The notes under the pieces are model-generated. The model made no database searches and had not been told where the DNA came from. It saw only the letters and a list, made by a program, of their open reading frames with translations. Shown one piece after another: positions 26,974-35,493 of a stretch of DNA of 64,000 nucleotides. The stretch lies in the NCBI RefSeq assembly GCF_017876535.1, contig NZ_JAGIOF010000001.1, positions 496,001 to 560,000 on the forward strand. Direction: 5' to 3'. A program made the translations under genes and the position numbers. This DNA comes from Paeniglutamicibacter kerguelensis. GTDB lineage: Bacteria > Actinomycetota > Actinomycetes > Actinomycetales > Micrococcaceae. The number at the start of each line of letters is the position of its first letter. Positions within the stretch are counted from its first letter, which is position 1.

Positions 26974-27004
26974 GAAAGTACTTTCCATTTGGCAAGTACT
27001 TTCC
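26974..27004. promoter_or_regulatory. Tandem AAGTACTT palindromes upstream of the three-gene operon
   Basis: GAAAGTACTTTC (26974-26985, perfect) and a second AAGTACTT core (26994-27001) lie inside an 11-base direct repeat (AAGTACTTTCC at 26976 and 26994). Centres are 18 bp apart and 40-60 bases before the first ATG, as expected for an autorepressor acting on the promoter. Confidence 0.65.
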
Positions 27005-27229
27005 GAATCGCATCATGGGTGGCGGCGCGGCGTCGGGCGATATCCGGAGCGCTTCCGTGAAACCGTCCGTTGCTTGCGAAATAAGTTGCAGATATTCGGA
27101 GTGGCAAGCCATATCGTCTGTGAATTTCGATCAGCTCAACGAAAAGCCTTGCCGAGCCCGGGCATCTCTGGAAGAGTGACGCGGGTTACATTTTCCGGTC
27201 TCCTTGACCCCCACCAAAGGAGTGCAGCC

Positions 27230-28609
27230 TTGGCAAAAGACGCGCCACAGCTTCGCCGCGTACTCGGAATGACGGGCCTGGTGCTTTTCGGCCTGGCCTA
27301 CATGGTCCCGTTGGCGGTGTTCGACACCTTCGGCATCGTCACGAGCGCGACCTCCGGACACCTGCCGGCGGCCTACGTCCTGACAACGGTCGCGATGCTC
27401 TTCACCGCATACAGCTACGGCCAGATGTCGCGCGCGATTCCCAAGGCGGGTTCGGCCTACGCCTACTCGCGCAGCGCCTTCGGCGGCGAAGTCGGCTTCC
27501 TGGCCGGCTGGGGGCTGATGCTGGACTACGTGCTGCTGCCCATGCTCGATGCGATGGTCATCTCCATCTACCTGCACGCAAGCTTCCCGCAGGTCCCTGC
27601 CGGGGTGTTCATCGTGGCGGTCCTGCTGCTCTCCACGACGCTGAACGTGATCGGCATCCGCCTGCTGCTGCGGGCCAACTTCATCCTCATCGCCATCCAG
27701 GTGGTCTTCCTGCTGGTCTTCTTCGTGCTAGCCCTGAGGTCGGTTTCGACCGGCGAGGCGCCAAACTTGCTGGCGCCGCTGCTGGAACCCGGGATGAAGG
27801 GCAGCGAGATCTTCGGCGGGGCCGCGATCCTGTGCCTCGCGTTCCTGGGCTTCGACGCAGTCTCCACCCTTTCCGAGGAGGCCAAGGACCCGCAGCGCCA
27901 GGTGCCCAGGGCCATCATGCTGGTCACCCTGTGTGGAGGCGTGATCTTCACGGCCACCGCCTACGTCGCCTCCATTTCCTTTCCGAACTGGCAGGACTTC
28001 ACGGATGTCGACGCGGCGGCGCTTGAAGTCATGCAGCACGTGGGCGGGATCATGCTGGGCGCCTTCTTTGTGGCGGCCTACGTGGCGGGATCGTTCGCCT
28101 CCGCGATGACCTCGCAGGCCAGCGTGTCGCGCATCCTCTATTCCATGGGCCGCGACGGCGTGCTTCCGCGGTCCCTCTTCGGGGTGCTCAGCGAACGGTT
28201 CAGGACCCCGCTGATCGGCATCGTCCTGGTCGGCGCGATCGGCCTGCTGGGCATCTGGCTGGAACTGGAAACGCTGTCCTCGATGATCAGCTTCGGCGCG
28301 CTCTTCGCGTTCTCGATGGTCAACCTCTCGACGATCAAGCACTACGTGGTCGACGGCCGGCGCCGCAGCGGACCGGACCTGCTGCGCTTCGGGCTGGTTC
28401 CGGCGATCGGGTTCTGCCTGACGCTGTGGCTGTGGACCTCGCTCTCCGGGTTGACCTTCGCGATCGGCATGTCCTGGCTGGCGCTTGGCGCCATCCAGCT
28501 GGCCTACGTCACCGGCGGGTTCAAGCGCCGCCCGCCGGAACTCGATCCCTATGCGGAGGTCGAGGTCCTCGACGAGGACGACCAGCAGCCGGCGTTCAGC
28601 TCCCGGTAG
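27230..28609 (+). CDS. APC-family amino acid/polyamine permease
   Basis: 459 residues starting at TTG 27230, chosen because AAAGGAG lies 8 bases upstream and the family-like region starts there (PQLRRVLGMTGLVLFGLAYMVPLAVFDTFGIV). About 12 hydrophobic segments. Typical motifs are SRAIPKAGSAYAYSRSAFGGEVGFLAGWGLMLDYVLLP and FLGFDAVSTLSEEAKDPQRQVPRAI. The closest style I recall is the putrescine importer PuuP group, but the substrate is a guess. The C-terminal 20 residues are acidic. Confidence 0.9.
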   Translation: MAKDAPQLRRVLGMTGLVLFGLAYMVPLAVFDTFGIVTSATSGHLPAAYVLTTVAMLFTAYSYGQMSRAIPKAGSAYAYSRSAFGGEVGFLAGWGLMLDYVLLPMLDAMVISIYLHASFPQVPAGVFIVAVLLLSTTLNVIGIRLLLRANFILIAIQVVFLLVFFVLALRSVSTGEAPNLLAPLLEPGMKGSEIFGGAAILCLAFLGFDAVSTLSEEAKDPQRQVPRAIMLVTLCGGVIFTATAYVASISFPNWQDFTDVDAAALEVMQHVGGIMLGAFFVAAYVAGSFASAMTSQASVSRILYSMGRDGVLPRSLFGVLSERFRTPLIGIVLVGAIGLLGIWLELETLSSMISFGALFAFSMVNLSTIKHYVVDGRRRSGPDLLRFGLVPAIGFCLTLWLWTSLSGLTFAIGMSWLALGAIQLAYVTGGFKRRPPELDPYAEVEVLDEDDQQPAFSSR

Positions 28610-28656
28610 CCCGGCGCCCATGAGACCTGGTCGGAGCCCTGCCGGTTGCTTAACTA

Positions 28657-28704
28657 CGAAGGCGGCGTGTGCCGCGACGAAAGTCGCGGCACACGCCGCC
28701 TTCG
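28657..28704. terminator. 22-bp perfect hairpin between convergent APC permease and maf
   Basis: 28657-28678 pairs completely with 28683-28704 around a GAAA loop. No long T-run follows; it probably stops transcription from both sides. Confidence 0.75.
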
Positions 28705-28734
28705 GTTTCGGCCCGTTTCGGCCCGTTTCGGCTA
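28705..28734. repeat. Three tandem 10-bp repeats at the end of maf
   Basis: GTTTCGGC plus two bases, three times in a row; the third copy covers the maf stop codon. Confidence 0.7.
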
Positions 28735-29493
28735 GGCCCAGACGTCCGTGATGGACAGGCCCGCCTCGTGCAGCAGTTCGCGCAGCGTGGAGACGTTCAG
28801 GCCGATGACGGTGTGCGGGTTGCCCTCGATGCCGCGGATGAACGCGGCCCCGCGGCCGTCGATGGTGAACGCGCCGGCGCACGGCAACGGCTCGCCGGTG
28901 GCGACGTAGGCGGCGATTTCCTCCGCGGTGACTTTCTCGAAGTTCACGACCGTCGAGGAGACGGCGCCGATGGTCGCGCCGCTGCCGCCGTCCTCTTCGT
29001 CCTCCGAACGGTTGTCGATGAGCCAGTGGCCGGTGTGCAGGATGCCCGACTTCCCGCTCATCGCCTCCCAGCGTTCGGTGGCGACCTGCGCGGTGTACGG
29101 CTTGCCGTAGGCGACGCCGTCGAACTCGAAGACCGAGTCGCAGCCGAGCACCACGGCCCCGTCGGTTTCCTCCAACGCGGCCACGTCCTCGGCCTTGGCC
29201 TTGGCCAGCAGCAGGGCGGTGTCGGCCGGACCCAGGGTACCGAAGCGCTCGGCGGCCGCGGCCAGCGCGGCGTCCTCGTCAACGGTGGAAACCTGTACGT
29301 CGAAGTCGATTCCCGCATCCTTCAGGATCTTCGCGCGCCCGGGGGAGGCCGAGGCCAGCACCAGCAGGGGGAGCTCCTCGGGGTTCTCGATTTCCCCGCG
29401 CGGGTCCTCTTCCATCGTTACGTCTTCCATCGGTACTTCTTGCACCGGCGCTTCTTCCGGCAGGTCCGTGGTGTTGCTCGTCATCTCGCTCAT
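28732..29493 (-). CDS. maf: Maf-family nucleotide pyrophosphatase
   Basis: House-cleaning phosphatase of non-canonical nucleoside triphosphates. The Maf fold begins LLVLASASPGRAKILKDAGIDFDVQVSTVDEDA (about residues 43-75), with GCDSVFEFDG and a GEPLPCAGAFTIDGRGAAFIRGIEGNPHTVIGLN end. Before it lies an unusual, strongly acidic extension of about 40 residues. The ATG at 29493 overlaps the MMPL stop (ATGA), which supports this long form, although a later internal Met is possible. It is near carboxylase genes, as in mycobacteria (accD5-accE5-maf). Confidence 0.9.
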   Translation of the reverse strand: MSEMTSNTTDLPEEAPVQEVPMEDVTMEEDPRGEIENPEELPLLVLASASPGRAKILKDAGIDFDVQVSTVDEDAALAAAAERFGTLGPADTALLLAKAKAEDVAALEETDGAVVLGCDSVFEFDGVAYGKPYTAQVATERWEAMSGKSGILHTGHWLIDNRSEDEEDGGSGATIGAVSSTVVNFEKVTAEEIAAYVATGEPLPCAGAFTIDGRGAAFIRGIEGNPHTVIGLNVSTLRELLHEAGLSITDVWA

Positions 29494-32400
29494 GCATCCA
29501 CCGTATCCCGGGTCGCGGGTCCCTGGGGATCCTGGGGATCCTGGGGGTAGCCGTCGCCGCCGGCCTCATCCGGCAACTGCGCGCCCTCGGCCTCCACCAG
29601 CGCGGCGATCTTCGAACCCTCCACGTCGACGTCGGGCAGGATGCGGTCAAGCCAGCGAGGGATGTACCAGGCGTGCCGGCCCAGCAGGTGCATGATTGCC
29701 GGGGTCAGCGTCATGCGGACGATGAACGCGTCGAAGAGCACGCCGATGGCCAGCGAGAAGCCGATCGCCCGGATCATCGTCAGGTGCGAGAACACGAACC
29801 CGGCGAAGACCGAGGTCATGATCAGCGCCGCGGCGGTGACCACCGGTGCCGAGTGGGCGAAGCCGGAGCGCACGGCCGCGCGGGCCGGCTGCCCGTGCGC
29901 GAAGGACTCGCGCATGCCCGCCACCAGGAACACCTGGTAGTCCATCGCCAGCCCGAAGAGGATGCCGGTGAGCAGGATCGGCAGGAAGCTCATGATCGGG
30001 CCCGGCACGTTCACGTCGAACACGTTGCCCAGCCAGCCGAACTGGTAGACGGCGACCGTCGCGCCGAACGCCGCGACCAGCGAGAGCAGGAAGCCTGCGG
30101 TGGCCAGCAGCGGCACCACGATCGAGCGGAAGACCAGCAGCAGCAGGATCAGCGAGAGCCCCACGACGATGCCGATGTACAGCGGCAGCGCCTCGGCGAG
30201 CTTCTCCGAGACATCGACCTGCGCGGCGACCTGCCCGGTCACCGCGATCGAGGCGCCAGTGGCCTCCTTGACGGCACCGGCGGAGTCGCGCAGCGTGTGC
30301 ACCAGCGCCTCGGTTTCGGCGCTGGAGGGGCCGGCGACCGGGATGATCTGGATGGCGCCGAGGGTCTGGGCCTCGTTGGTCTGCACGGGGATCGCGGCGA
30401 CGACGCCGGGGATACTGCGCAGCTGGTCAGCGACGTCGAGGTTGGCGGTTGCGGCCCCGCGCTCGTCCAGCCCGGCCGGCAGGTCCGCGAGGACCAGCAG
30501 CGGACCGTTGTAGCCCGCGCCGAAGGCGTCGCTCATCTGCTCGTACGCCTTGTAGGCGGCCGAATCCACGGGTTCGGCGCTGCCGTCCGGCAGGGCCGTG
30601 CGCAGCTGCAGCGCCGGCAGCGCCACCGCAGCCAGGACGGCGATGCTGGCGATCGTCGCGATCCACGGGCGACGGGTGACAAGCGCCCCCCAGCCACGGT
30701 TGCCGGCGTCGTTCCCCGGTGTGGCGTCTACCCGGCCCGCGGCCTCGCTGCGCGCCCAGGCGCGCTTGGAGACCAGCCTGGTGCCAATGAAGCCGAGCAG
30801 AGCCGGGGTCAACGTGATGGCGATCAGCACCGCCATGGCCACGGTGAACGCGGCGGAGAAGCCCAGGATGCCCAGGAACGGCAGGCCCGGCACGGCGAGT
30901 GCGGAGAGCGCGATGACCACGGTGAGGCCGGCGAACACCACGGCGTTGCCGCTGGTGCCCGTGGCCCGTGCGATCGATTCACCCACCGGCACGCCCTCGA
31001 GCAGCTGCCGGCGGTGCCGGTGCACGATGAACAGCGAGTAGTCGATGCCCACGGCCAGGCCCAGCATCAACGCCAGGGCCGGGGTGATCGATGCCATCTC
31101 GATCACGGAGGAGAGCGCCAGGGTTCCGCCGACGCCCGCCCCGACGCCGAGCACGGCCATCAGCAGCGGAAGCCCGGCGGCAACCAGGGTGCCCAGCATG
31201 ATCAGCAGCACGGTTGCGGCAACGGCCAGGCCGATGACCTCAGCGGCGCCGAAGAGCGAGGAGAGGTCCTGCAGGATCTCCTTGGAGAAGAGCACCTCGA
31301 CACCGGCGGCCTCCGGGCCCGCGGCGATCGACTTGATGTCGGCACGCTGGGCGGTGGTCAGCGAGTCGGTCTGCCCCTTGAAGCCCACGTGCGCCACCGC
31401 GGTGGACCCGTCGAGGGAGATGAAGCGCATGCCCTCGGAGGCGCCGGCCTGGCGTGCGGCAAAGGCGAGTTCGGCCTCGCCGGTGGCGAGGTCCTTGGCG
31501 CCCTGCTCTAGCTTGGCCTCGGCCTCCGGGATGGCCGCGGCCTCCTCGTCGAGGGTCTTCTGCCCGGCGACGAGTTTCGCCTGGTTCTCATCGATGGTCT
31601 TCTGCCCGGCCGCCAGCTTGGCGGCGTTGGCGTCGATCTCGGCCTGGCCGGAGCGCAGCTGCGCCTGCCCGGCGGAGACCTTTTCCGCGGCCGCGTTCAG
31701 CTTGGTCCGGTTGGCGGCAAGGTCCTTGGCGCCGGCATCCAGCTTGGCCTTGGCGGCGGGCAGCTTGGCGGCACCCGCTTCGAGTTCCTTCTTCTTGGAA
31801 TTGAGCGTCTTCTGCCCCGCGGCAAGTTCCTTGTCACCGGCATCCAGCTGCTTCTTGGCGGCGTCGAGCTGCTTGAGGCCGGTAGTGGCGGCGGCCACGC
31901 CGTCCAGGGCGCCGTTGGCCTCCGTTTTGCCGTTCTCGGCCTTTGCCTTTTCGGCTTCGAGGGCCGTCAGCTGGCCGGTGAGCAGGTCCTGCTGCTGCTG
32001 GGCTGCCGCCTTTTCCTCGGGCGTGGCGGCGTCGTCGTCGAGCACCTGCTGGGCCTGGGTGATGCCGGCCTTGGCCTGTTCGATGAGCGTGGCGAGCTGG
32101 GCGATGCCGGCCTCGGCGCTGGCCAGTCCGGCCTCCGCCTGCGCCTTGCCCTGGGCCAGCTCCTTCTCGAAGGCCGCACGGGACTTGCCCTCCAGGATGT
32201 GCTCCAACCCGGCATCGTGCTCCGCACGACCCGCGGCGAGCTTCTTTGCACTGGCATCGAGCGTTTTCTGGCCCGCGGCGATGGACTTGCGTCCCTCGGC
32301 GATCTTTGCGGCTCCGGCCTTGTACTTGCGGTTGCCGGAATCCCATTGCTTCTGCCCGGCGTTGAACTTGGCCTGCCCGTCCTTCAGTGCGGCGGCACCC

Positions 32401-32987
32401 TTGGCCAGATCGGGGCGCGCGGCATCGATCTCGGCCTGCCCGGCGGCCAGCTGCCGGCGGCCCTCCGCCAGCTGGGTCTTGGCCTCGCCGAGTTTGATGC
32501 GCCCGGAGTCCAGCTCGTCCTGGCCCTCCTCCAGGGCCACCTTGCCGTCGGCCAGCTGCTTTTTTCCGTCGGCCAGCTGCCGGGCCGCGTCATCGAGCTT
32601 GGCCCGGCCCTCGTCGAGCTGGGGCTGGGCGTCGTCGAGCTGTTTTTGCAGTTCGAAGGGCTGGCGGACCTCGGTGACCTCGGACTGGGAAGCCAAATCG
32701 TCGAGGGAATCGGTGATGGCGCGGTGCTGCGCCTGGTCCAACTCGCTGCCGTCCTTCGAACGGAAGACGATCGACCCGGTGCCGCCGGCTAGCTCCGGCA
32801 TCTCGACCTTGAGGCGGTCCAGCGTGCGCTGGGTTTCGGTCCCGGGAATGGAGAACGTGTTGGAGAGCTTGCCCATGAAGGCCCCGGCGCCTACGCCGAT
32901 GAGCAGCAGGATGACCGCCCAGATGCCGAGCACGGCCCAGCGCCGGCGGTAGGCCAGGGCGCCGAGTCGGTAGAGGAAGGAAGCCAT
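29490..32987 (-). CDS. MMPL/RND-family transporter with a long LxxG-repeat periplasmic domain
   Basis: 1165 residues from the ATG at 32987 (MASFLYRLGALAYRRRWAVLGIWAVILLLIGVG). One N-terminal helix is followed by residues 110-510 made of 7- and 14-residue repeats of the type GxxxLxxG (LADGKKQLADGKVALEEG, LAAGQKTLD and so on), predicted to be a long coiled-coil hairpin outside the membrane. Then come two MMPL helix bundles with the intramembrane motifs GLAVGIDYSLFIVHRHR and GLAMDYQVFLVAGMRE. Similar repeats occur in YhgE/Pip proteins. It probably exports lipids or drugs. It sits 4 bases after tetR and overlaps maf. Confidence 0.9.
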   Translation of the reverse strand: MASFLYRLGALAYRRRWAVLGIWAVILLLIGVGAGAFMGKLSNTFSIPGTETQRTLDRLKVEMPELAGGTGSIVFRSKDGSELDQAQHRAITDSLDDLASQSEVTEVRQPFELQKQLDDAQPQLDEGRAKLDDAARQLADGKKQLADGKVALEEGQDELDSGRIKLGEAKTQLAEGRRQLAAGQAEIDAARPDLAKGAAALKDGQAKFNAGQKQWDSGNRKYKAGAAKIAEGRKSIAAGQKTLDASAKKLAAGRAEHDAGLEHILEGKSRAAFEKELAQGKAQAEAGLASAEAGIAQLATLIEQAKAGITQAQQVLDDDAATPEEKAAAQQQQDLLTGQLTALEAEKAKAENGKTEANGALDGVAAATTGLKQLDAAKKQLDAGDKELAAGQKTLNSKKKELEAGAAKLPAAKAKLDAGAKDLAANRTKLNAAAEKVSAGQAQLRSGQAEIDANAAKLAAGQKTIDENQAKLVAGQKTLDEEAAAIPEAEAKLEQGAKDLATGEAELAFAARQAGASEGMRFISLDGSTAVAHVGFKGQTDSLTTAQRADIKSIAAGPEAAGVEVLFSKEILQDLSSLFGAAEVIGLAVAATVLLIMLGTLVAAGLPLLMAVLGVGAGVGGTLALSSVIEMASITPALALMLGLAVGIDYSLFIVHRHRRQLLEGVPVGESIARATGTSGNAVVFAGLTVVIALSALAVPGLPFLGILGFSAAFTVAMAVLIAITLTPALLGFIGTRLVSKRAWARSEAAGRVDATPGNDAGNRGWGALVTRRPWIATIASIAVLAAVALPALQLRTALPDGSAEPVDSAAYKAYEQMSDAFGAGYNGPLLVLADLPAGLDERGAATANLDVADQLRSIPGVVAAIPVQTNEAQTLGAIQIIPVAGPSSAETEALVHTLRDSAGAVKEATGASIAVTGQVAAQVDVSEKLAEALPLYIGIVVGLSLILLLLVFRSIVVPLLATAGFLLSLVAAFGATVAVYQFGWLGNVFDVNVPGPIMSFLPILLTGILFGLAMDYQVFLVAGMRESFAHGQPARAAVRSGFAHSAPVVTAAALIMTSVFAGFVFSHLTMIRAIGFSLAIGVLFDAFIVRMTLTPAIMHLLGRHAWYIPRWLDRILPDVDVEGSKIAALVEAEGAQLPDEAGGDGYPQDPQDPQGPATRDTVDA

Positions 32988-32991
32988 GTGC

Positions 32992-33642
32992 TTAGGCCTT
33001 TCGGGGTTGGGCGGCGCGTTGCTGCAGGGAGGGGAAGCCGTCACGCAATTGGGCGATGGCTTCGGCCAGGGTGGTGCGCAGCAACTGCGTGCTTTGCGCG
33101 TCGAGCGGTCCCGTGAGGTTTTGCGACCACTGGGCGAAGGCGGCCTTGCCGGCCCCGACAATCGAGTGCGCAAGGACCATGGCGGCCAGCTCCGTGCCCT
33201 GCGGGGCACGGGCGGTGATGATCTGGGTGAGCTGCTCGGCGCAGGTGTTCCATGCCTCGAGCTGCATGCGAGCCATCTGCGGGTGCGCCGCGGCATGCAG
33301 GTAGAGCGTTGCAACGGGTTCCAGATACGCCGGTTCCACCAGGGATTCGATGGACTCCACCGCGGCGTCGAGCAGTTCCACGTCCTCGTCCATGCCGTCG
33401 AGCGCCGCGACGGCCCGGTCCAGCAGCTGTTTGGTCGGCTCGTTGAGCGCGGCCTCGATGGAGGGGAAGTAGTTGAAGAGGGTGCGGCGGGAAACCCCCG
33501 CGGCCTCCGCGACCGATTCGGCGGTCAGCGAAGCAAACCCGCCGGCGTTCAACCGTTCGAATGCTGCGTGGACGATCGCATCTCGGGTGGCTGTCTTGTT
33601 TTGCTCACGCCTCGAGGGCGTGGAAGTCTCTGGGGAGCTCAC
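32992..33642 (-). CDS. TetR-family regulator of the MMPL operon
   Basis: 216 residues. N-terminal HTH: TRDAIVHAAFERLNAGGFASLTAESVAEAAGVSRRTLFNYFPSIEAAL. The C-terminal domain is all-helical with GAGKAAFAQWSQNL. GTG start at 33642. The gene ends 4 bases before the MMPL start, so it is the first gene of tetR-MMPL-maf and most likely an autorepressor that responds to a substrate of the pump. Overlapping inverted repeats lie 15-36 bases upstream of its start. Confidence 0.92.
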   Translation of the reverse strand: MSSPETSTPSRREQNKTATRDAIVHAAFERLNAGGFASLTAESVAEAAGVSRRTLFNYFPSIEAALNEPTKQLLDRAVAALDGMDEDVELLDAAVESIESLVEPAYLEPVATLYLHAAAHPQMARMQLEAWNTCAEQLTQIITARAPQGTELAAMVLAHSIVGAGKAAFAQWSQNLTGPLDAQSTQLLRTTLAEAIAQLRDGFPSLQQRAAQPRKA

Positions 33643-33656
33643 CTTTCTACACTACG

Positions 33657-33678
33657 TGCAAACTTGCATGCTGTGCAA
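33657..33678. promoter_or_regulatory. Overlapping inverted repeats, likely TetR operator
   Basis: TGCAA-AC-TTGCA (33657-33668) shares its second half with TTGCA-N5-TGCAA (33664-33678). This gives three alternating half-sites just upstream of the tetR start, fitting one or two TetR dimers. Confidence 0.6.
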
Positions 33679-33759
33679 TTTGTGGGGGCCGATTGGCAGG
33701 GCCACTTTTCCGGGAGCCGGCACGCGGCCGACGGGGAGCCGGTGGAGGGGACAAAAGGA

Positions 33760-33818
33760 AAGGCCGCACCCGAACGCCGTACGTTCCCCGAGGGGGAGCG
33801 AAGCGTTCGAATGCGGCC
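33760..33818 (-). terminator. Terminator after the symporter gene
   Basis: GGCCGCA-CC-CGAACGC (33762-33777) pairs with GCGTTCG-AA-TGCGGCC (33803-33818), with a 2x2 internal mismatch. On the minus strand it leads into TTTCCTTTTG. Confidence 0.75.
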
Positions 33819-33848
33819 CGCGGTGAAGCGACTACATCCAGGGGTTTG

Positions 33849-35261
33849 TTAGCCGACGGGAACCTTTTCGGGCGAGATGTCATGCCCGGATTCCGACTCG
33901 ACCTTGGAATCGGCGGCGAACTCGTCGTTGAACGGATCGCCGTGGCGCGGCGCGTTGTACATCTCCTCGTCCAGGATTCCCTCGCGCTTGGCGACGATGG
34001 TCGGAACCAGTGCCTGGCCGGCGACGTTCACCGCGGTGCGGCCCATGTCCAGGATCGGGTCGACGGCGAGGATCAGGCCGACGCCTGCCAGCGGCAGACC
34101 GATGGTGGACAGCGTCAGGGTCAGCATGACCACGGCGCCGGTGGTGCCGGCGGTTGCGGCCGAGCCCAGCACCGAAACCAGTGCGATCAGCAGGTAGTCG
34201 GTCAGGCCCAGATCGATGCCGAAGAACTGGGCGACGAAGATTGCGGAGATCGCCGGGTAGATCGCCGCGCAACCGTCCATCTTGGTGGTCGCGCCCAGCG
34301 GGACGGCGAAGGATGCGTAGCCGGAGGGCACGCCGAGGTTGCGTTCGGTCACGCGCTGGGTCAGCGGCAGGGTGCCGATCGAGGAGCGCGAGACGAAGGC
34401 CAGCTGCACGGCCGGCCAGACGCCGGAGAAGTACTGCTTGACGCTCAGGCCGTGTGCGCGGACCAATGCCGGGTAGAACGCGAAGAGCACCATGGCCAGA
34501 CCGATGTAGATGGCCACGGAGAACTTGCCCAGGGCGCCGATGGTGTCCCAGCCGTAGGTGGCAACGGCGTTGCCGATCAGGCCGATGGTGCCCAGCGGCG
34601 CGAGCCGGATGATCCACCAGAGGATCTTCTGGATGACCGCGAGGGTTGCGGTGGAGAATTCGAGGAACGGGCGGGCCGCATCGCCGACCTTGAGGGCTGC
34701 GACGCCCACGGCGATCGCGATGACCAGCACCTGGAGAACGTTGAAGTTCAGTGCGGTGCTGACCGCGCCCGCTTCGGAAATCTTCGAGGTGGCACCCAGG
34801 CCCAGGAAGTTGGAAGGTATCAGGCCGATCAGGAACGACCACCAGTCACCGGTGCGTCCGGTGTATTCGGGCGGTGCGCCTTGGCCGGTGCCGGCACCCG
34901 GTCGCATGACCAGGCCCAGCACGATGCCGATGATGACCGACACCAGTGAGGTGATGCCGAACCACAGGATGGTCTGCCACGCCAGGCGGGCGGCATTCGT
35001 GACCTTGGAGAGGTTGGCGATCGAGGCGACGACGGCGAAGAAGACCAGCGGGATAACCGCAGTCTTCAGCAGCGATACGTAGCTGGAGCCGATGGTTGCG
35101 AGCGTCACGCCCAAGCCGGTCGGGGTCTCCTCGGTGTGGCCGGTGTACTTGGCCAGCAGTCCGAGGCCAAGGCCCAACACCAGGGCGATGATGATTTGCG
35201 GGCCGAACGCGGTGGCCCAGGAGGGCAAACGGCGCTTCGGCGTGGAAGTTGATGTAGTCAC
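33849..35261 (-). CDS. Dicarboxylate/amino acid:cation symporter (DAACS, GltP/DctA-like)
   Basis: 470 residues from the GTG at 35261; the longer frame has no family-like sequence, and no clear ribosome site decides the start. Signature motifs: the serine-rich hairpin FVSRSSIGTLPLTQR, VPLGATTKMDGCAAIYPAISAIFVAQ, AGTTGAVVMLTLTLSTIGLP and VDPILDMGRTAVNVAGQALV. These are the substrate and sodium/proton sites of glutamate/aspartate/C4-dicarboxylate carriers. The tail of about 40 residues is acidic. Divergent from the large LuxR-type regulator (233 bases between starts), which may control it. Confidence 0.94.
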   Translation of the reverse strand: MTTSTSTPKRRLPSWATAFGPQIIIALVLGLGLGLLAKYTGHTEETPTGLGVTLATIGSSYVSLLKTAVIPLVFFAVVASIANLSKVTNAARLAWQTILWFGITSLVSVIIGIVLGLVMRPGAGTGQGAPPEYTGRTGDWWSFLIGLIPSNFLGLGATSKISEAGAVSTALNFNVLQVLVIAIAVGVAALKVGDAARPFLEFSTATLAVIQKILWWIIRLAPLGTIGLIGNAVATYGWDTIGALGKFSVAIYIGLAMVLFAFYPALVRAHGLSVKQYFSGVWPAVQLAFVSRSSIGTLPLTQRVTERNLGVPSGYASFAVPLGATTKMDGCAAIYPAISAIFVAQFFGIDLGLTDYLLIALVSVLGSAATAGTTGAVVMLTLTLSTIGLPLAGVGLILAVDPILDMGRTAVNVAGQALVPTIVAKREGILDEEMYNAPRHGDPFNDEFAADSKVESESGHDISPEKVPVG

Positions 35262-35399
35262 CTTTAGAAGGTAGGTGGAGCAAGTTACCAAAGAAAGCCA
35301 GCATTGAGAAATGTTACGAATCGGGAAACTATTCCCGAACGTTGCGTTGTTTCTGTGATTTGTTACACAGGCGCAAGTCGCAGTGTTAAGCTGTATTTT

Positions 35400-35447
35400 C
35401 CAACCGCTTGGTTGGTGAACCACTTATTTTGCCTTGTGATCAAGTGG
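35400..35447. promoter_or_regulatory. Cluster of nested inverted repeats before the LuxR-type gene
   Basis: CCAACC-N4-GGTTGG (35400-35415), TGGTT-N4-AACCA (35409-35422) and CCACTT-N16-AAGTGG (35420-35447) follow one another 50-95 bases upstream of the start. They could be operators or alternative leader hairpins. Confidence 0.5.
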
Positions 35448-35493
35448 TTTGGGGGAAGCGCGGCTCGTCCGACGTATTCAAGGGCGGGGTGGG

